A stretch of 64,000 bases of DNA, taken from positions 779,871 to 843,870 of the forward strand of contig BPIQ01000001.1 in assembly GCA_026004195.1 (NCBI GenBank), read 5' to 3'. This document shows positions 17,366 through 26,459 of the stretch, in pieces (positions within the stretch are counted from its first letter, which is position 1; each line of letters begins with the position of its first letter). The DNA comes from Candidatus Binatia bacterium (GTDB lineage: Bacteria > Desulfobacterota > Binatia > HRBIN30 > BPIQ01). The translations under genes and the position numbers were made by a program. The notes beneath the pieces were generated by a model. The model ran no database searches. It worked only from the letters and a program-made list of their open reading frames with translations, and was not told the origin of the DNA.

Positions 17366-20122
17366 CTAGAAAATCGTCCCGATCGTGAAGTGGAAAGCCC
17401 CGAAAGACTCTCCCGACCGGCGGTCGAGCTTGATCCCGTAGTCCGCGCTGATCGGCCCCACCGGAGTCCGGTACCGAAGTCCCGCGCCTGCGCTCCGGCG
17501 AAAGTCCCCGAGGTCGATGTCCTCCTTTTGCAAGTACACCGCACCACCGTCGAAAAAGCCCACCGCCTCGAAACCCCACACGAGCGGGATCCGGAGCTCC
17601 ACGTTCGTGTTCACCACGAGGTCGCCGCCGAGGGGACTTCCCTCGGCGCCCTGCGGACCGATGCTGTTCTCGTCGAATCCCCGAACCGTGGAGCGGCCGC
17701 CCAGAAAAAACCGCTCGCGGATCGGCAACGTCCGGCGCCCGTCGAACGGCCGCGCCCACCCTCCCCTGAGCGAGTAAGCCAGAACCAGGCCCTTCCCGAG
17801 CGGGATGTACTGCGCGTGTTGTGCGACGATTTTTCCGAAGTCCAGCTCGGAGCCCAGAAAAAACGCGCTCCCGACCAGACGCAACGAATCGAACGTGCCG
17901 CGCGTCGGCGCCAGGGAGTGGTCCCGGCGATCGAGAACGAAAAACGGCCCGACCGAAACCGTCCTGAGAAACCCCTGATCGTCCACGCCTTCGAGCCGCG
18001 GGTCGGCGAGGACGTCGTCGGGAACGTCGAAGACGTCGCTCGCGTCGAACTGTGCCTCGAGGCCGAAGGTGAGATGCCGAAACAGGAGCCTCTCGACGGC
18101 CCCGACGGCACTCCAACGCTGGAGGTCGAACCGATCCACTTCCCGCGTGCTCCGTTGTGCGATCAGGTTGAGCCGCCCGCTCCAGCGGCTGTCGAAAAGC
18201 CGTGGATCCCTGAGGCCGAGGTCGCCCAGGAACTGGTCCGGGCGGAGGGAACTCGCGTCGAGATTGACGACTCCGCGGAGCGTAGCGCTCCGGGCCATTC
18301 CGCCCAGATTGCGGTACCCGAGCTCCCCGAAGGCCCGAAACCCGAGCTGCGTGTTGTAGCCGAAACCGTACTCGACGCTTCCGGGGGGCCTTTCCGCCAC
18401 GTCGACCGTCACGGGAACGGTGTTCGCGTCCGAGCCCCCGGGGCGCACGGCGACCCGGCGAAAAAGACCGAGCGAGTAGAGCCGGGCCTCGGCATCGACG
18501 AGTTTTTCTTCCCCGAAGGGATCCCCCTCCCGAAAGCCGAGCTCGCGGAGGACGACCCGATCCTTGGTGAGCCGATTGCCTTTCACCAGGAGCGTGCCGA
18601 ACCGCACCTCCGGACCGGGCACGATTCGCATCACCAGATCCACCCACTCGACTCCGCCCCGCCTCGTCGGCGCGGTCTCCCATCGGACCTCGGCCTCGGG
18701 ATAGCCGGCCTGCCGGAGCAGCGACTCGACACGTGCGCGTTCGCGTTCGAGCCGCTCGCCGTCCCAGCGCCCGCCCACGGCCACGTCGGGGGGCGGAATC
18801 CGGAAACCCTCCGGGGCACCTTCCACGCGCACCGAGCGGACACGGCTCGGCAGTCCCTCCTCGACCTCGATCCGCAGGTGTACGAGTCCTCTCTTTTCGT
18901 CCCACCGGATCTCGTGCCGGACGACACGCGCCTTCCGGAATCCCCTGCCGCGGTAGTAGTCCACGATCCGCCGCAGGTCCTCCTCGAACCGCCCGGGCCG
19001 GAAGAACGGCTTGCGCCAGAAGGGAAGCCGTGGAGGACGCATCTCGAGCCGTCGCACGATGGCTCGACGCGAAACCCTTTTCGTGCCCTCCACGTGGACG
19101 CTGCCCACACGGTACCGCCTCCCCTCCTCGATCCGATAGCGGATCCGCTTCGAGCGACCGCGCTCGATCGTCCAATCGACGTTCGCCTTGGCGAAACCCT
19201 CCTCGCGGTAGAACTCCTCGATCCGCCGGCCGAGCTCCCGCCAGGTCCCGTCCGTCACCACCACGCGGCGCTCGAGATCGATCAGGGAAAAGAGTCGGCG
19301 GTCCGAGTAGCTGCGATTGCCCGAAAACCGCACGCGATGGACCGGGCCGGGTTCGACCCGTACGGCGAGCCGGCCTGTCTCCTCGTCCTCCCACTCCAGG
19401 CGGACTCTCGCGGCGTAGTGCCGGCGTTTCCGGTAGAAGCGGACGAGTTTCGTCTCCCACTCCTTCCGCCTGCGTGACGTCCAGCGCAGCCCCTCTTTCC
19501 AGCCGACGACCCGCAGAAGCTCGGCCGGTCCGACGTCCCCCGTCCCCTGCCAGCTCACCGAACGGACGAGGAGCGCGGGGCCTTCCCGCACGAAGAACAC
19601 CACCCGCGCTTCTCCCTCGCGCTCCGGCCGGGAATCCCAGCGAACTCGGGCACGGGGAAATCCTTCGCGCTCGCAAAGCTCCAGAATGCGCCGTGTCGCG
19701 ACCGCCACCCGCTCGGGGTCGAGCACCTCTCCCTCGAGAAAGCGGACCCGGCGTAAAAGAGCCCGTCTCGACAGGTGCCGGACACCGCGAACTTCCACGC
19801 CGGTGACGACGGTCGCGGGACGCAGCTCGAAAACCACTTTCACGCCCCCGTCCGCCTCCGAAAAGCCGGGCTCGACCTCGCGCCAGACCGCTTTCTGCAG
19901 CAGGAGCTCGACGCTCCGCGCGACGTCCTGCTCGCGAAGAGGCCGGCCCTTTCGGACCGGGAGGAGTCGCCGCAGGACTTCTGCGTCCACCCGTACGACC
20001 GAGCGAAACTCCACGTCCCGAACCACGAGACCCGAGAAGCGGGGCGGCACGGTGGCGGCGGACGCGAAACCGGCCCACCAGGCGACCAGAACCACGGCAG
20101 CGCGGGCGAACACGGGCCTCAA
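17366..20122 (-). CDS. Outer-membrane Omp85-family protein, TamA/BamA-like, with about seven POTRA domains
   Basis: The protein (about 918 residues) has a signal peptide (VFARAAVVLVAWWAGFASAA). About seven POTRA-like repeats follow, each with the pattern V..V...G....S...L. It ends in a 16-strand-type surface-antigen barrel with the conserved lock motif in STVRGFDENS and a terminal Phe (FTIGTIF). The start is set at a TTG (20122) overlapping the TGA of the upstream tamB; an ATG at 20245 would overlap tamB by 127 bases and delay the signal peptide. Omp85 proteins insert beta-barrel proteins into the outer membrane. Adjacency to TamB argues for the Tam complex, but seven POTRAs exceed both TamA (three) and BamA (five). 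Confidence 0.88.
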   Translation of the reverse strand: MRPVFARAAVVLVAWWAGFASAATVPPRFSGLVVRDVEFRSVVRVDAEVLRRLLPVRKGRPLREQDVARSVELLLQKAVWREVEPGFSEADGGVKVVFELRPATVVTGVEVRGVRHLSRRALLRRVRFLEGEVLDPERVAVATRRILELCEREGFPRARVRWDSRPEREGEARVVFFVREGPALLVRSVSWQGTGDVGPAELLRVVGWKEGLRWTSRRRKEWETKLVRFYRKRRHYAARVRLEWEDEETGRLAVRVEPGPVHRVRFSGNRSYSDRRLFSLIDLERRVVVTDGTWRELGRRIEEFYREEGFAKANVDWTIERGRSKRIRYRIEEGRRYRVGSVHVEGTKRVSRRAIVRRLEMRPPRLPFWRKPFFRPGRFEEDLRRIVDYYRGRGFRKARVVRHEIRWDEKRGLVHLRIEVEEGLPSRVRSVRVEGAPEGFRIPPPDVAVGGRWDGERLERERARVESLLRQAGYPEAEVRWETAPTRRGGVEWVDLVMRIVPGPEVRFGTLLVKGNRLTKDRVVLRELGFREGDPFGEEKLVDAEARLYSLGLFRRVAVRPGGSDANTVPVTVDVAERPPGSVEYGFGYNTQLGFRAFGELGYRNLGGMARSATLRGVVNLDASSLRPDQFLGDLGLRDPRLFDSRWSGRLNLIAQRSTREVDRFDLQRWSAVGAVERLLFRHLTFGLEAQFDASDVFDVPDDVLADPRLEGVDDQGFLRTVSVGPFFVLDRRDHSLAPTRGTFDSLRLVGSAFFLGSELDFGKIVAQHAQYIPLGKGLVLAYSLRGGWARPFDGRRTLPIRERFFLGGRSTVRGFDENSIGPQGAEGSPLGGDLVVNTNVELRIPLVWGFEAVGFFDGGAVYLQKEDIDLGDFRRSAGAGLRYRTPVGPISADYGIKLDRRSGESFGAFHFTIGTIF

Positions 20123-23100
20123 CGAACCGTCTCGCCCGCTTCGGACCCCGACCACGGACAGAGACGTGGAAGGTGGCGGAAAAAGTGGCGGAATTTGAGG
20201 TCCGCACCGAAGGCCCCTTCGGTGGTTTCGGTCTGGTTTTGCCACGTCCCGGCGGCGAGGATCTCCGCCGTGATCTCGTACTCCACCGTAACCGAGTTGC
20301 GCGCTTCTCCACCGAGCGTGGTCGAAACCAGCGCCCGCATGCGCTCGGAGAGATTCTTCCCGACCACGAGGACCGGCGAGAAAGCCCCCGTAGCGGGCGA
20401 GTAGGAAGGCTGAATTTCGAGTCGATCGACGGGAAAGTAGCGCTCGAGCCCGAGCCCCCCGCCGCCTCCGTACACCACCGGAGCCAGAGCCACGAGATCA
20501 CCCACGGGAAGGGGGCCGCCCGCCTGCTGGAGTTGAGCCGCCGTCCGGCCCAGGACCAGGAGGCTCAGTGCGTCCGTCTGGCTCAACCCCGCGTCGGGCG
20601 ACGACAGCGTCACCCGGTAGCTCCGAAGCGAGCCCGAGACCTGCGCCACGATCGTGTAATCCTCGTCCGGCGTGGCCACCTCCGTCGTGGCGAGAAAGGA
20701 CAGAAGGGGATCGAGCGTTTTCCGCCCGCGGAAACGGATCGTCCCTTCGGCGAGCGAGAACACCCTGCGACCGAAAACCACTTCGCCCTCGAGAACCTCC
20801 ACCTCCCCCGTCACCCTCGGCTCGGAAGTCGTACCGCTCACCCGCAAGTCCGCCCGGAGCTCCGCTTTCGCGACGTTCGTGTCGACGAAAACCCCCTCCG
20901 GCGCCGAAATGCGGAGGTCGAGCTCGACCGGTTTCCCCTCTTCGGTCGAACGCGCGGTCTCGATCCGCTTCCGGAACCACGGCGCGAGCTCGATCAGAGC
21001 GACGTTCTTGTCGTAGACGGCACTCTCGACCGTCACGTCGCCGGAAAGGCGGAGCTTTTCCCAACTTCCAGCGAGCCGCGCGTCGGCCGAGACCTGTTCC
21101 TCGAGCCAGTCGAAAATCCCGAGGGTCGAGTGCCGGACACGGAACCGGAGGTCGGGGCCCGCCGCGAAGTCGATCGTCCCCTCGAGCTCGTAACGTCCCC
21201 CGCCGAGGTTCCCGGCTACCTCGGTCAGCAAGAGCCGCTGCCCTTCGAAAAAGACCTTCCCCTTCGTCTCCGTCGGCGAGAAGGGAAGGCCGAGATCGAG
21301 GGAAAAGTCCTCGAGCGTCCCTTCCCCGCGTAGATCCCACGACCCGTCGTGCCGGACACGAATCGAGCCGACAATCCGGCCGGTGCCGGCCACGATCGGG
21401 TCTCCGACCAGTTCGAGCACCGAGGCGTCGAGGTCCAAAAGAGCGGATGCGTCCACCTCTCCCCGCAAAGAGGCGAACCCGGTCACCTCCACGCGCCCGA
21501 GCTCTCCGGAAAGGACGAACCCTCGTGCCTCGGCGCGTCCCCCCTCGAGCTCGATGGAAACAGGGCTCACGTTCCCGAGCGTTCTTGCACCGACGGCAAC
21601 GCGGACCCGCTCGAGCACCACGCGTCCGGCCACGCTTTCCGACCAGGTAGCGAGATTCCCCCCGAGCCGGATGCTGCCGTCCCAGGAGAGCTCCGTGCCC
21701 TCGCCCGCGGGCAGAAACCAGGCCAAGTCGAACCCCCGGAACTCCCCGTCCACACCGAAACGACCGCGCGGGAAATCGAGGACGGCCTTCGTGGAAGCCG
21801 TTCGGTCGCCGGTCTCGAAGCGGACCTCCATGGAGTGGCCGTCGCTCGACCACCCGAGCTCGGCCACCCCGAACTCGTGGCTCCCGAGCCGAAACCCCTC
21901 GATCCGTGCGCTCCCGGCACCCCGAGGCCGCCCGAGGGGACCCTCGAAACTGGCCTCGGCATCGCAACGCCCGCCCAGACGAGCCGACAGGGGAGCGGGC
22001 AACCAGCGTTCGAGAGGCAGCTTGCGCACGCGGAATTCGCCTCTTTCCACCACCGATCCCTCGCCTTCGGCCCGAAGGAAAGCCCCTCCTTCCCGGCCTT
22101 CGGCGTCGACCCGAACGGACCACCCCCCTTCGGCGAAGCGTCCTTCCGCCGCACAGAGCAGGGTTTCTTTTTCGAGGACACAATCCTCGACGACGAGCTC
22201 GGCCTCGGCAGAACGCCACCGCCCGCCCGACCGCACGCCTCGAGTCCGCAAGCGGAGGACTCCGCCTCGGAAAGGAACCGGCACGTCGAAGCGCCGCAGG
22301 AAGGGGGCGATTTCCGCCACCTTGGCGCCCTTCCAAAAAAGCTCGAACTCCCCGTCTCCGGAACGAAAATCCCACCCGACCTGTCCCCCTCCCGTTCCCC
22401 CGAAACCCGTGACCGAGAACTCCGGGATGCGTGCTCTCTCGTCGTTCGTCACGAAGACCGCCCGGATTTTCCCGAACACGGAACCGCGGATGGCAAGGTT
22501 CTCCGCTGCGAGGCTTCCCTCGATCCGGGGCAGCTTCCCGGAGCCCCCGAGCGTTCCTTCGATCCGAAGCCTACCCCCCTCGACGTCCTCGAATCCGAGC
22601 GAACCCAAGGGGGAGAGGTCGGAAACCTCCGCCTCGAGAAGGCCGCTCCAGCCCTCGCTCCCACGCGCCCCGCGCAGAACGAGTTCGGCCCATTCGCCGA
22701 CCCGAGCCTCGAGCTGTCCCCGGCCCTCGGCCCCGGCCATCCGGAACGAGGCAGAAGAAACCAGAGGCCCGACCTTGGTCGTGCCGCGCGCTTCCCCTTG
22801 CCCTTCGACACTCAGCGGGCTCAAGGTTCCTCTCACCTCGAGTTCCCCGCGAACCAGGGTCCCGTAGCCCTCGGGAAGGGGCCAGTCCCGGCCCTCGAGC
22901 CTCGCCCCGAACGTGTAGGGTGGCAGGGGGCGAATCTCCCCTCCGAGCTCGAGTCGTCCCGCCGACGATTCGAATCCGAGCGAAAGGACACGCAGTCTCC
23001 CCTCCTTCCACTCGAGCTCCGCCTGCGCCCGATCCGCACCCACCCATCGGTAGGCCACCGATCGCCCTTCCAGCCGGACTTCCGCCTCCGGATCGCGGAG

Positions 23101-23958
23101 ATCACCCCGAAGCGTCCCGCCGAAAGAGACCTCTCCCCGAAGCTCGCGCTCCCCGATGCCGAGCCAGCGGGCACAAGCACCGAGTTCGAGGGCCCCCTCG
23201 AACTCGAGCCGTGCCCCGTCCTTGCTTTCTCCGGCGACACGAAAAATGTCCCCCGAGAGCCCGACGCGGCGGGCCAGGATTTTCGGGCCCACCTCCAGGG
23301 CCAGAAGGAGCTTTTCGAACGACGCTACCTTCCCTTCTCGCTCGAACCGGAGCCGAGAACTCCGAAGCACGGCCTCGTCTGCCCTCCGATCCGGGAGGGG
23401 CTCGAGCCGGAGTTCCACTCCCTGGCCGACCAACCCCCACTCGGCCGAGCCCAACTCGAGCTCCGCCACCCGGAACACACCCGCCACGGGAAGGCGAACT
23501 CCCCCCTCCCCCGGCGGGCCGGAAGACCGAGGGCGCGTCGCGGGCGGGAAGAGGTCCGGACGGAGTCGAAGAAAACTCGACTCCGCCGCAAGCCAAACGC
23601 GTCGGGTTCGCAGGCTTGCCGCCACGTCGACCAGGATGCGCAGTTCCCTCCCTTCGGCGGCCGGAGCCGGTGCGCGCCCGAGGACGACCTTGCCGACGCG
23701 AACGCCCGGAGGCCAGGTGAATGCAAAAGACTCGAGCCTTGCGGGCAGGCCGGTCGCACTTTCGAGCTGCCTTTCGATCTCCTCCGAAACCCTACGTTCC
23801 AGTACAGGACGCGACAAAAGTGCGACGCCGAACCCGAGAGCGAGAAGCAAGGAGACGAAGAATGCCCGGCGGCAACGCCGCTTCCAGCGGTGGTCCCGGG
23901 CTTGCACGGGAGAAGGCGCCGAGTGGGCCTGTGACGAACCTCCGCGATCTCCGGTCAT
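20119..23958 (-). CDS. tamB: TamB-family protein (AsmA-like, DUF490)
   Basis: The 1279-residue protein has one N-terminal membrane anchor (FFVSLLLALGFGVALL), a long repetitive beta-rich body typical of a periplasm-spanning lipid-groove protein, and the conserved C-terminal TamB domain (GEVVFGRRVFSLAEGTIRF; LSSPDAGLSQTDALSLLVLG). TamB links the inner membrane to an Omp85 partner and is implicated in phospholipid transport to the outer membrane. ATG 23958 (MTGDRGGSS) with an upstream GGAGAGAGG is preferred; a frame from 24099 would extend into the divergent dacA gene. Its stop overlaps the probable start of the Omp85 gene. Confidence 0.9.
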   Translation of the reverse strand: MTGDRGGSSQAHSAPSPVQARDHRWKRRCRRAFFVSLLLALGFGVALLSRPVLERRVSEEIERQLESATGLPARLESFAFTWPPGVRVGKVVLGRAPAPAAEGRELRILVDVAASLRTRRVWLAAESSFLRLRPDLFPPATRPRSSGPPGEGGVRLPVAGVFRVAELELGSAEWGLVGQGVELRLEPLPDRRADEAVLRSSRLRFEREGKVASFEKLLLALEVGPKILARRVGLSGDIFRVAGESKDGARLEFEGALELGACARWLGIGERELRGEVSFGGTLRGDLRDPEAEVRLEGRSVAYRWVGADRAQAELEWKEGRLRVLSLGFESSAGRLELGGEIRPLPPYTFGARLEGRDWPLPEGYGTLVRGELEVRGTLSPLSVEGQGEARGTTKVGPLVSSASFRMAGAEGRGQLEARVGEWAELVLRGARGSEGWSGLLEAEVSDLSPLGSLGFEDVEGGRLRIEGTLGGSGKLPRIEGSLAAENLAIRGSVFGKIRAVFVTNDERARIPEFSVTGFGGTGGGQVGWDFRSGDGEFELFWKGAKVAEIAPFLRRFDVPVPFRGGVLRLRTRGVRSGGRWRSAEAELVVEDCVLEKETLLCAAEGRFAEGGWSVRVDAEGREGGAFLRAEGEGSVVERGEFRVRKLPLERWLPAPLSARLGGRCDAEASFEGPLGRPRGAGSARIEGFRLGSHEFGVAELGWSSDGHSMEVRFETGDRTASTKAVLDFPRGRFGVDGEFRGFDLAWFLPAGEGTELSWDGSIRLGGNLATWSESVAGRVVLERVRVAVGARTLGNVSPVSIELEGGRAEARGFVLSGELGRVEVTGFASLRGEVDASALLDLDASVLELVGDPIVAGTGRIVGSIRVRHDGSWDLRGEGTLEDFSLDLGLPFSPTETKGKVFFEGQRLLLTEVAGNLGGGRYELEGTIDFAAGPDLRFRVRHSTLGIFDWLEEQVSADARLAGSWEKLRLSGDVTVESAVYDKNVALIELAPWFRKRIETARSTEEGKPVELDLRISAPEGVFVDTNVAKAELRADLRVSGTTSEPRVTGEVEVLEGEVVFGRRVFSLAEGTIRFRGRKTLDPLLSFLATTEVATPDEDYTIVAQVSGSLRSYRVTLSSPDAGLSQTDALSLLVLGRTAAQLQQAGGPLPVGDLVALAPVVYGGGGGLGLERYFPVDRLEIQPSYSPATGAFSPVLVVGKNLSERMRALVSTTLGGEARNSVTVEYEITAEILAAGTWQNQTETTEGAFGADLKFRHFFRHLPRLCPWSGSEAGETVR

Positions 23959-24035
23959 CCGCCTCTCTCCGGTTTGACATTGTCGGGGAATTGCCGCAGA
24001 CAAGCTAGGCTCCGAGGGGGGAGAGAACTTCGGCG

Positions 24036-25175
24036 ATGAAGAGGTGGACGGCTGGAGCAGGTGTGGCGGTCCTCGGATTCCTCTGGGGGGCCGCAGCACT
24101 GGCGGGAGAGATCGCCCCCAGGGTCACGGCCAAAGCGGGCATCCTGGTGGAACGGGGCCGAAACCGAGTTCTTTGGGAACGAGCGGCCGACCTGCCACTG
24201 CCTCCGGCCAGCACGACCAAGGTGCTCACCGCTCTCGTGACGCTTCGCTACGGCGACACCGACGCCCTCCTTCCCGTGAGCCGGAAGGCCGCCTCCGCCG
24301 CTCCGACCAAGCTCTACCTCCGTCCGGGCTGGCAGGTGCGTACGTCGGACCTCCTTTACGCCCTGCTCCTCACCTCGGCCAACGATGCAGCGGAAGTGCT
24401 GGCCGAGGGTGTCGCAGGTTCGGTGGAGCGGTTCGCCGAACTGATGAACCGCGAGGCTCGCAAAGCCGGGGCGACGCGGAGCCACTTCGTCAACCCTCAC
24501 GGGCTTCCGGCGCCGGGCCACCGGGCCACGGCTCGCGACCTGGTGAGGATCCTGGACGAAGCCCTGAAAGAACCCTTCTTTCTCGAGATCGCCGCGTCGA
24601 AAACCGGCCTCGTTCGTCCCGTACGGGCGGGTCGGAGAGCTTTCCACCTCCGGAATCGCAACCGACTCCTCTACGAAAAGGGTCCGCTCGTTCTCGGGAA
24701 AACGGGCTGGACGCGTGCCGCAAAGAAGTGTTTCGTGGGAGCGGCTTTTCTCGAGGACGGCCGGATCCTGCTCGTTTCGATCCTGGGCTCGCAGGATCTC
24801 TGGGGTGACGTGAAAAGGCTCCTCGCCTTCGGCGCTTCCGTGCGCTTCGAAGCGGAACCGATCGTGGAAGTGGCCGCGAAGGCGGACGATCCGAGCGAGC
24901 TCGCCGAGGGAGACGGCACCCCCGAATCCGCGATCGAGGGGTCGACCTACACGATCGAGGTGGCGAGCTTCGCCGATCTCCGCCGGGCGGAACGTTGGAG
25001 ACGAACCCTCCGAAAGAGCGGTCTCCCCGTCATCCTCCGCCGCGTCGACCGGGAAGGCCGGCGGATTTACGAGCTCCACACCGAGCCGATCGAAGGCCGG
25101 GAAGAAGCGGAGCGCACCGCCCGAGAGCTGCGGCGCTACCACGGTCTCCGGCCCATCGTCAGGCGGAAGAGCTGA
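24036..25175 (+). CDS. D-alanyl-D-alanine carboxypeptidase (S11) with C-terminal SPOR domain
   Basis: The 379-residue protein has a signal peptide (VAVLGFLWGAAALAG). A penicillin-binding S11 domain follows with SxxK in PASTTKVLTAL, SxN in LTSANDAAEV and KTG in LGKTGWT. It trims the terminal D-Ala from peptidoglycan stem peptides. Instead of the usual PBP5 beta-domain and amphipathic anchor, the C-terminus (from about residue 300) is SPOR-like (TYTIEVASFADLRRAERWRRTL), which would bind denuded glycan strands at the septum. It is divergent from tamB with a 77-base gap, and its 3' end overlaps the convergent lpxC by 17 bases. Confidence 0.92.
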   Translation: MKRWTAGAGVAVLGFLWGAAALAGEIAPRVTAKAGILVERGRNRVLWERAADLPLPPASTTKVLTALVTLRYGDTDALLPVSRKAASAAPTKLYLRPGWQVRTSDLLYALLLTSANDAAEVLAEGVAGSVERFAELMNREARKAGATRSHFVNPHGLPAPGHRATARDLVRILDEALKEPFFLEIAASKTGLVRPVRAGRRAFHLRNRNRLLYEKGPLVLGKTGWTRAAKKCFVGAAFLEDGRILLVSILGSQDLWGDVKRLLAFGASVRFEAEPIVEVAAKADDPSELAEGDGTPESAIEGSTYTIEVASFADLRRAERWRRTLRKSGLPVILRRVDREGRRIYELHTEPIEGREEAERTARELRRYHGLRPIVRRKS

Positions 25176-26448
25176 CGGGTCCCGGATCCCGGGCGCACCC
25201 GAGGGCGCGGAGGAAGGCCAGATTTTCCCGGTGGCCCGTGCACTGCGCGCGCACGGACGCGCGTAGCGGGCGGCCGAGCAGGTAGAGGTCGCCCATCAGG
25301 TCGAGGACCTTGTGGCGGGCGAATTCGTCCGGGAATCGAAGGGGAGTGTTGAGAACTCCTTGCTCGCCCACCAGGACGCAATTGTCGAGTCGCCCTCCGT
25401 GCGCCATCCCGAGGGCGGTCAAGGCCTTGATGTCGTCGAGAAGGCCGAACGTGCGGGCCGGTGCCAGCTCCCTCCGGAACGCTTCGGGCCCTTCGTGTTC
25501 GTATCGGTAGACCTGCCGGCCGATAGGAGGCGGATAAGCGAGCTCGTATTCGAGCGAGAAGGTCGGCGCCGGCGTCGCCACGATTTTCTTCGGCGGGTCG
25601 GATGCGAACTCGAGCTCCACGGCTCGCTCGAGAACCAGCTCTTCCACCTTCGCATCCTGCTCCTCGATCCCGGCGCTCTCCACGAGCTCGCACAGGGGGG
25701 CGGCCGAGCCGTCGAAGACGGGCACTTCCTTCTCCACCTTCACGAGGCAGTTCGTGATCCCGTAGGCGTGGAAGACGGCCAGAAGATGCTCGACCGTCCG
25801 AACCCGCAGCCCGCACCCGTAGAGGGAAGTCGCGTAGCCCGTCGACTCCGCGTAGCGAAAATCGAGGGGCAAAAACGCGTCCCCCGAAAGGTTCGTGAAA
25901 ACGATCCCGGAGTCGGGCGGAAGCGGGCGGAGCAAGAGGCCGGTTTTCTGGCCGGAATGCAGGCCATGACCCGTGGCGACCACACTCCGGCGGATCGTCC
26001 TCTGCGGCACCGTGCCACCCGGGGTGCGCACGGGGCGAGGCAAGGGCAGGCCGTGGGCCGAAGACGGCTCCGCCTCCGGGTTTTCTTCGCGCCGCCTGAG
26101 GGCGCTCGAGACCGCCCGCAAGAGCCCCTCGAGCGAAAAAGGCTTCTCCACGAAGTCGCAAGCTCCCCACTGGGTCGCCCGCACCGCCGTCTCGATGGTG
26201 CCGTGGCCGGAGATCATGATGACCTCGGGCGGGGGGAACTCCTTGCGCAGTTCCCGGAGAATCTCGAGCCCGTCTCCGTCCGGCATCCAGACGTCCAGAA
26301 GCACCACGTCCGGGCGCTCCTTCCGAGCCAGCTCGACCGCTCGCCGACCGTTTTCGGCCTCGAGAACCTCGAGACCCTCGTCGGTCAAGATTCCCCGCAG
26401 GGAGCTCCGAATGTCCTTTTCGTCGTCCACCACCAGCACTCTCGGCAT
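25159..26448 (-). CDS. lpxC: Fusion of an NtrX-type receiver domain to UDP-3-O-acyl-GlcNAc deacetylase LpxC
   Basis: One uninterrupted frame of 429 residues encodes two domains. Residues 1-120 are a response-regulator receiver (MPRVLVVDDEKDIRSSL; phospho-Asp in VVLLDVWMP; ISGHGTIETAVRAT; Lys in VEKPFS), closest to NtrX. After a linker of about 25 residues comes a complete LpxC starting TIRRSVVATGHGLHSG. Its zinc and catalytic residues are in VRTVEHLLAVFHAYG, ARHKVLDLMGDLYLLG and GHRENLAFLRAL. LpxC performs the committed step of lipid A synthesis. There is no stop codon in the linker; a GTG just before PQRTIRRS could allow separate LpxC. The NtrY-like kinase gene ends 11 bases upstream, so phosphorylation control of lipid A flux is a plausible inference. 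Confidence 0.93.
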   Translation of the reverse strand: MPRVLVVDDEKDIRSSLRGILTDEGLEVLEAENGRRAVELARKERPDVVLLDVWMPDGDGLEILRELRKEFPPPEVIMISGHGTIETAVRATQWGACDFVEKPFSLEGLLRAVSSALRRREENPEAEPSSAHGLPLPRPVRTPGGTVPQRTIRRSVVATGHGLHSGQKTGLLLRPLPPDSGIVFTNLSGDAFLPLDFRYAESTGYATSLYGCGLRVRTVEHLLAVFHAYGITNCLVKVEKEVPVFDGSAAPLCELVESAGIEEQDAKVEELVLERAVELEFASDPPKKIVATPAPTFSLEYELAYPPPIGRQVYRYEHEGPEAFRRELAPARTFGLLDDIKALTALGMAHGGRLDNCVLVGEQGVLNTPLRFPDEFARHKVLDLMGDLYLLGRPLRASVRAQCTGHRENLAFLRALGCARDPGPVSSSA

Positions 26449-26459
26449 GCCTCCCCTCC

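Noticed and set aside
20173-23934. Several long plus-strand open frames opposite tamB and the Omp85 gene
   Set aside because: They are antisense shadows caused by high GC content, with Arg/Pro/Ser-rich translations and no family match.
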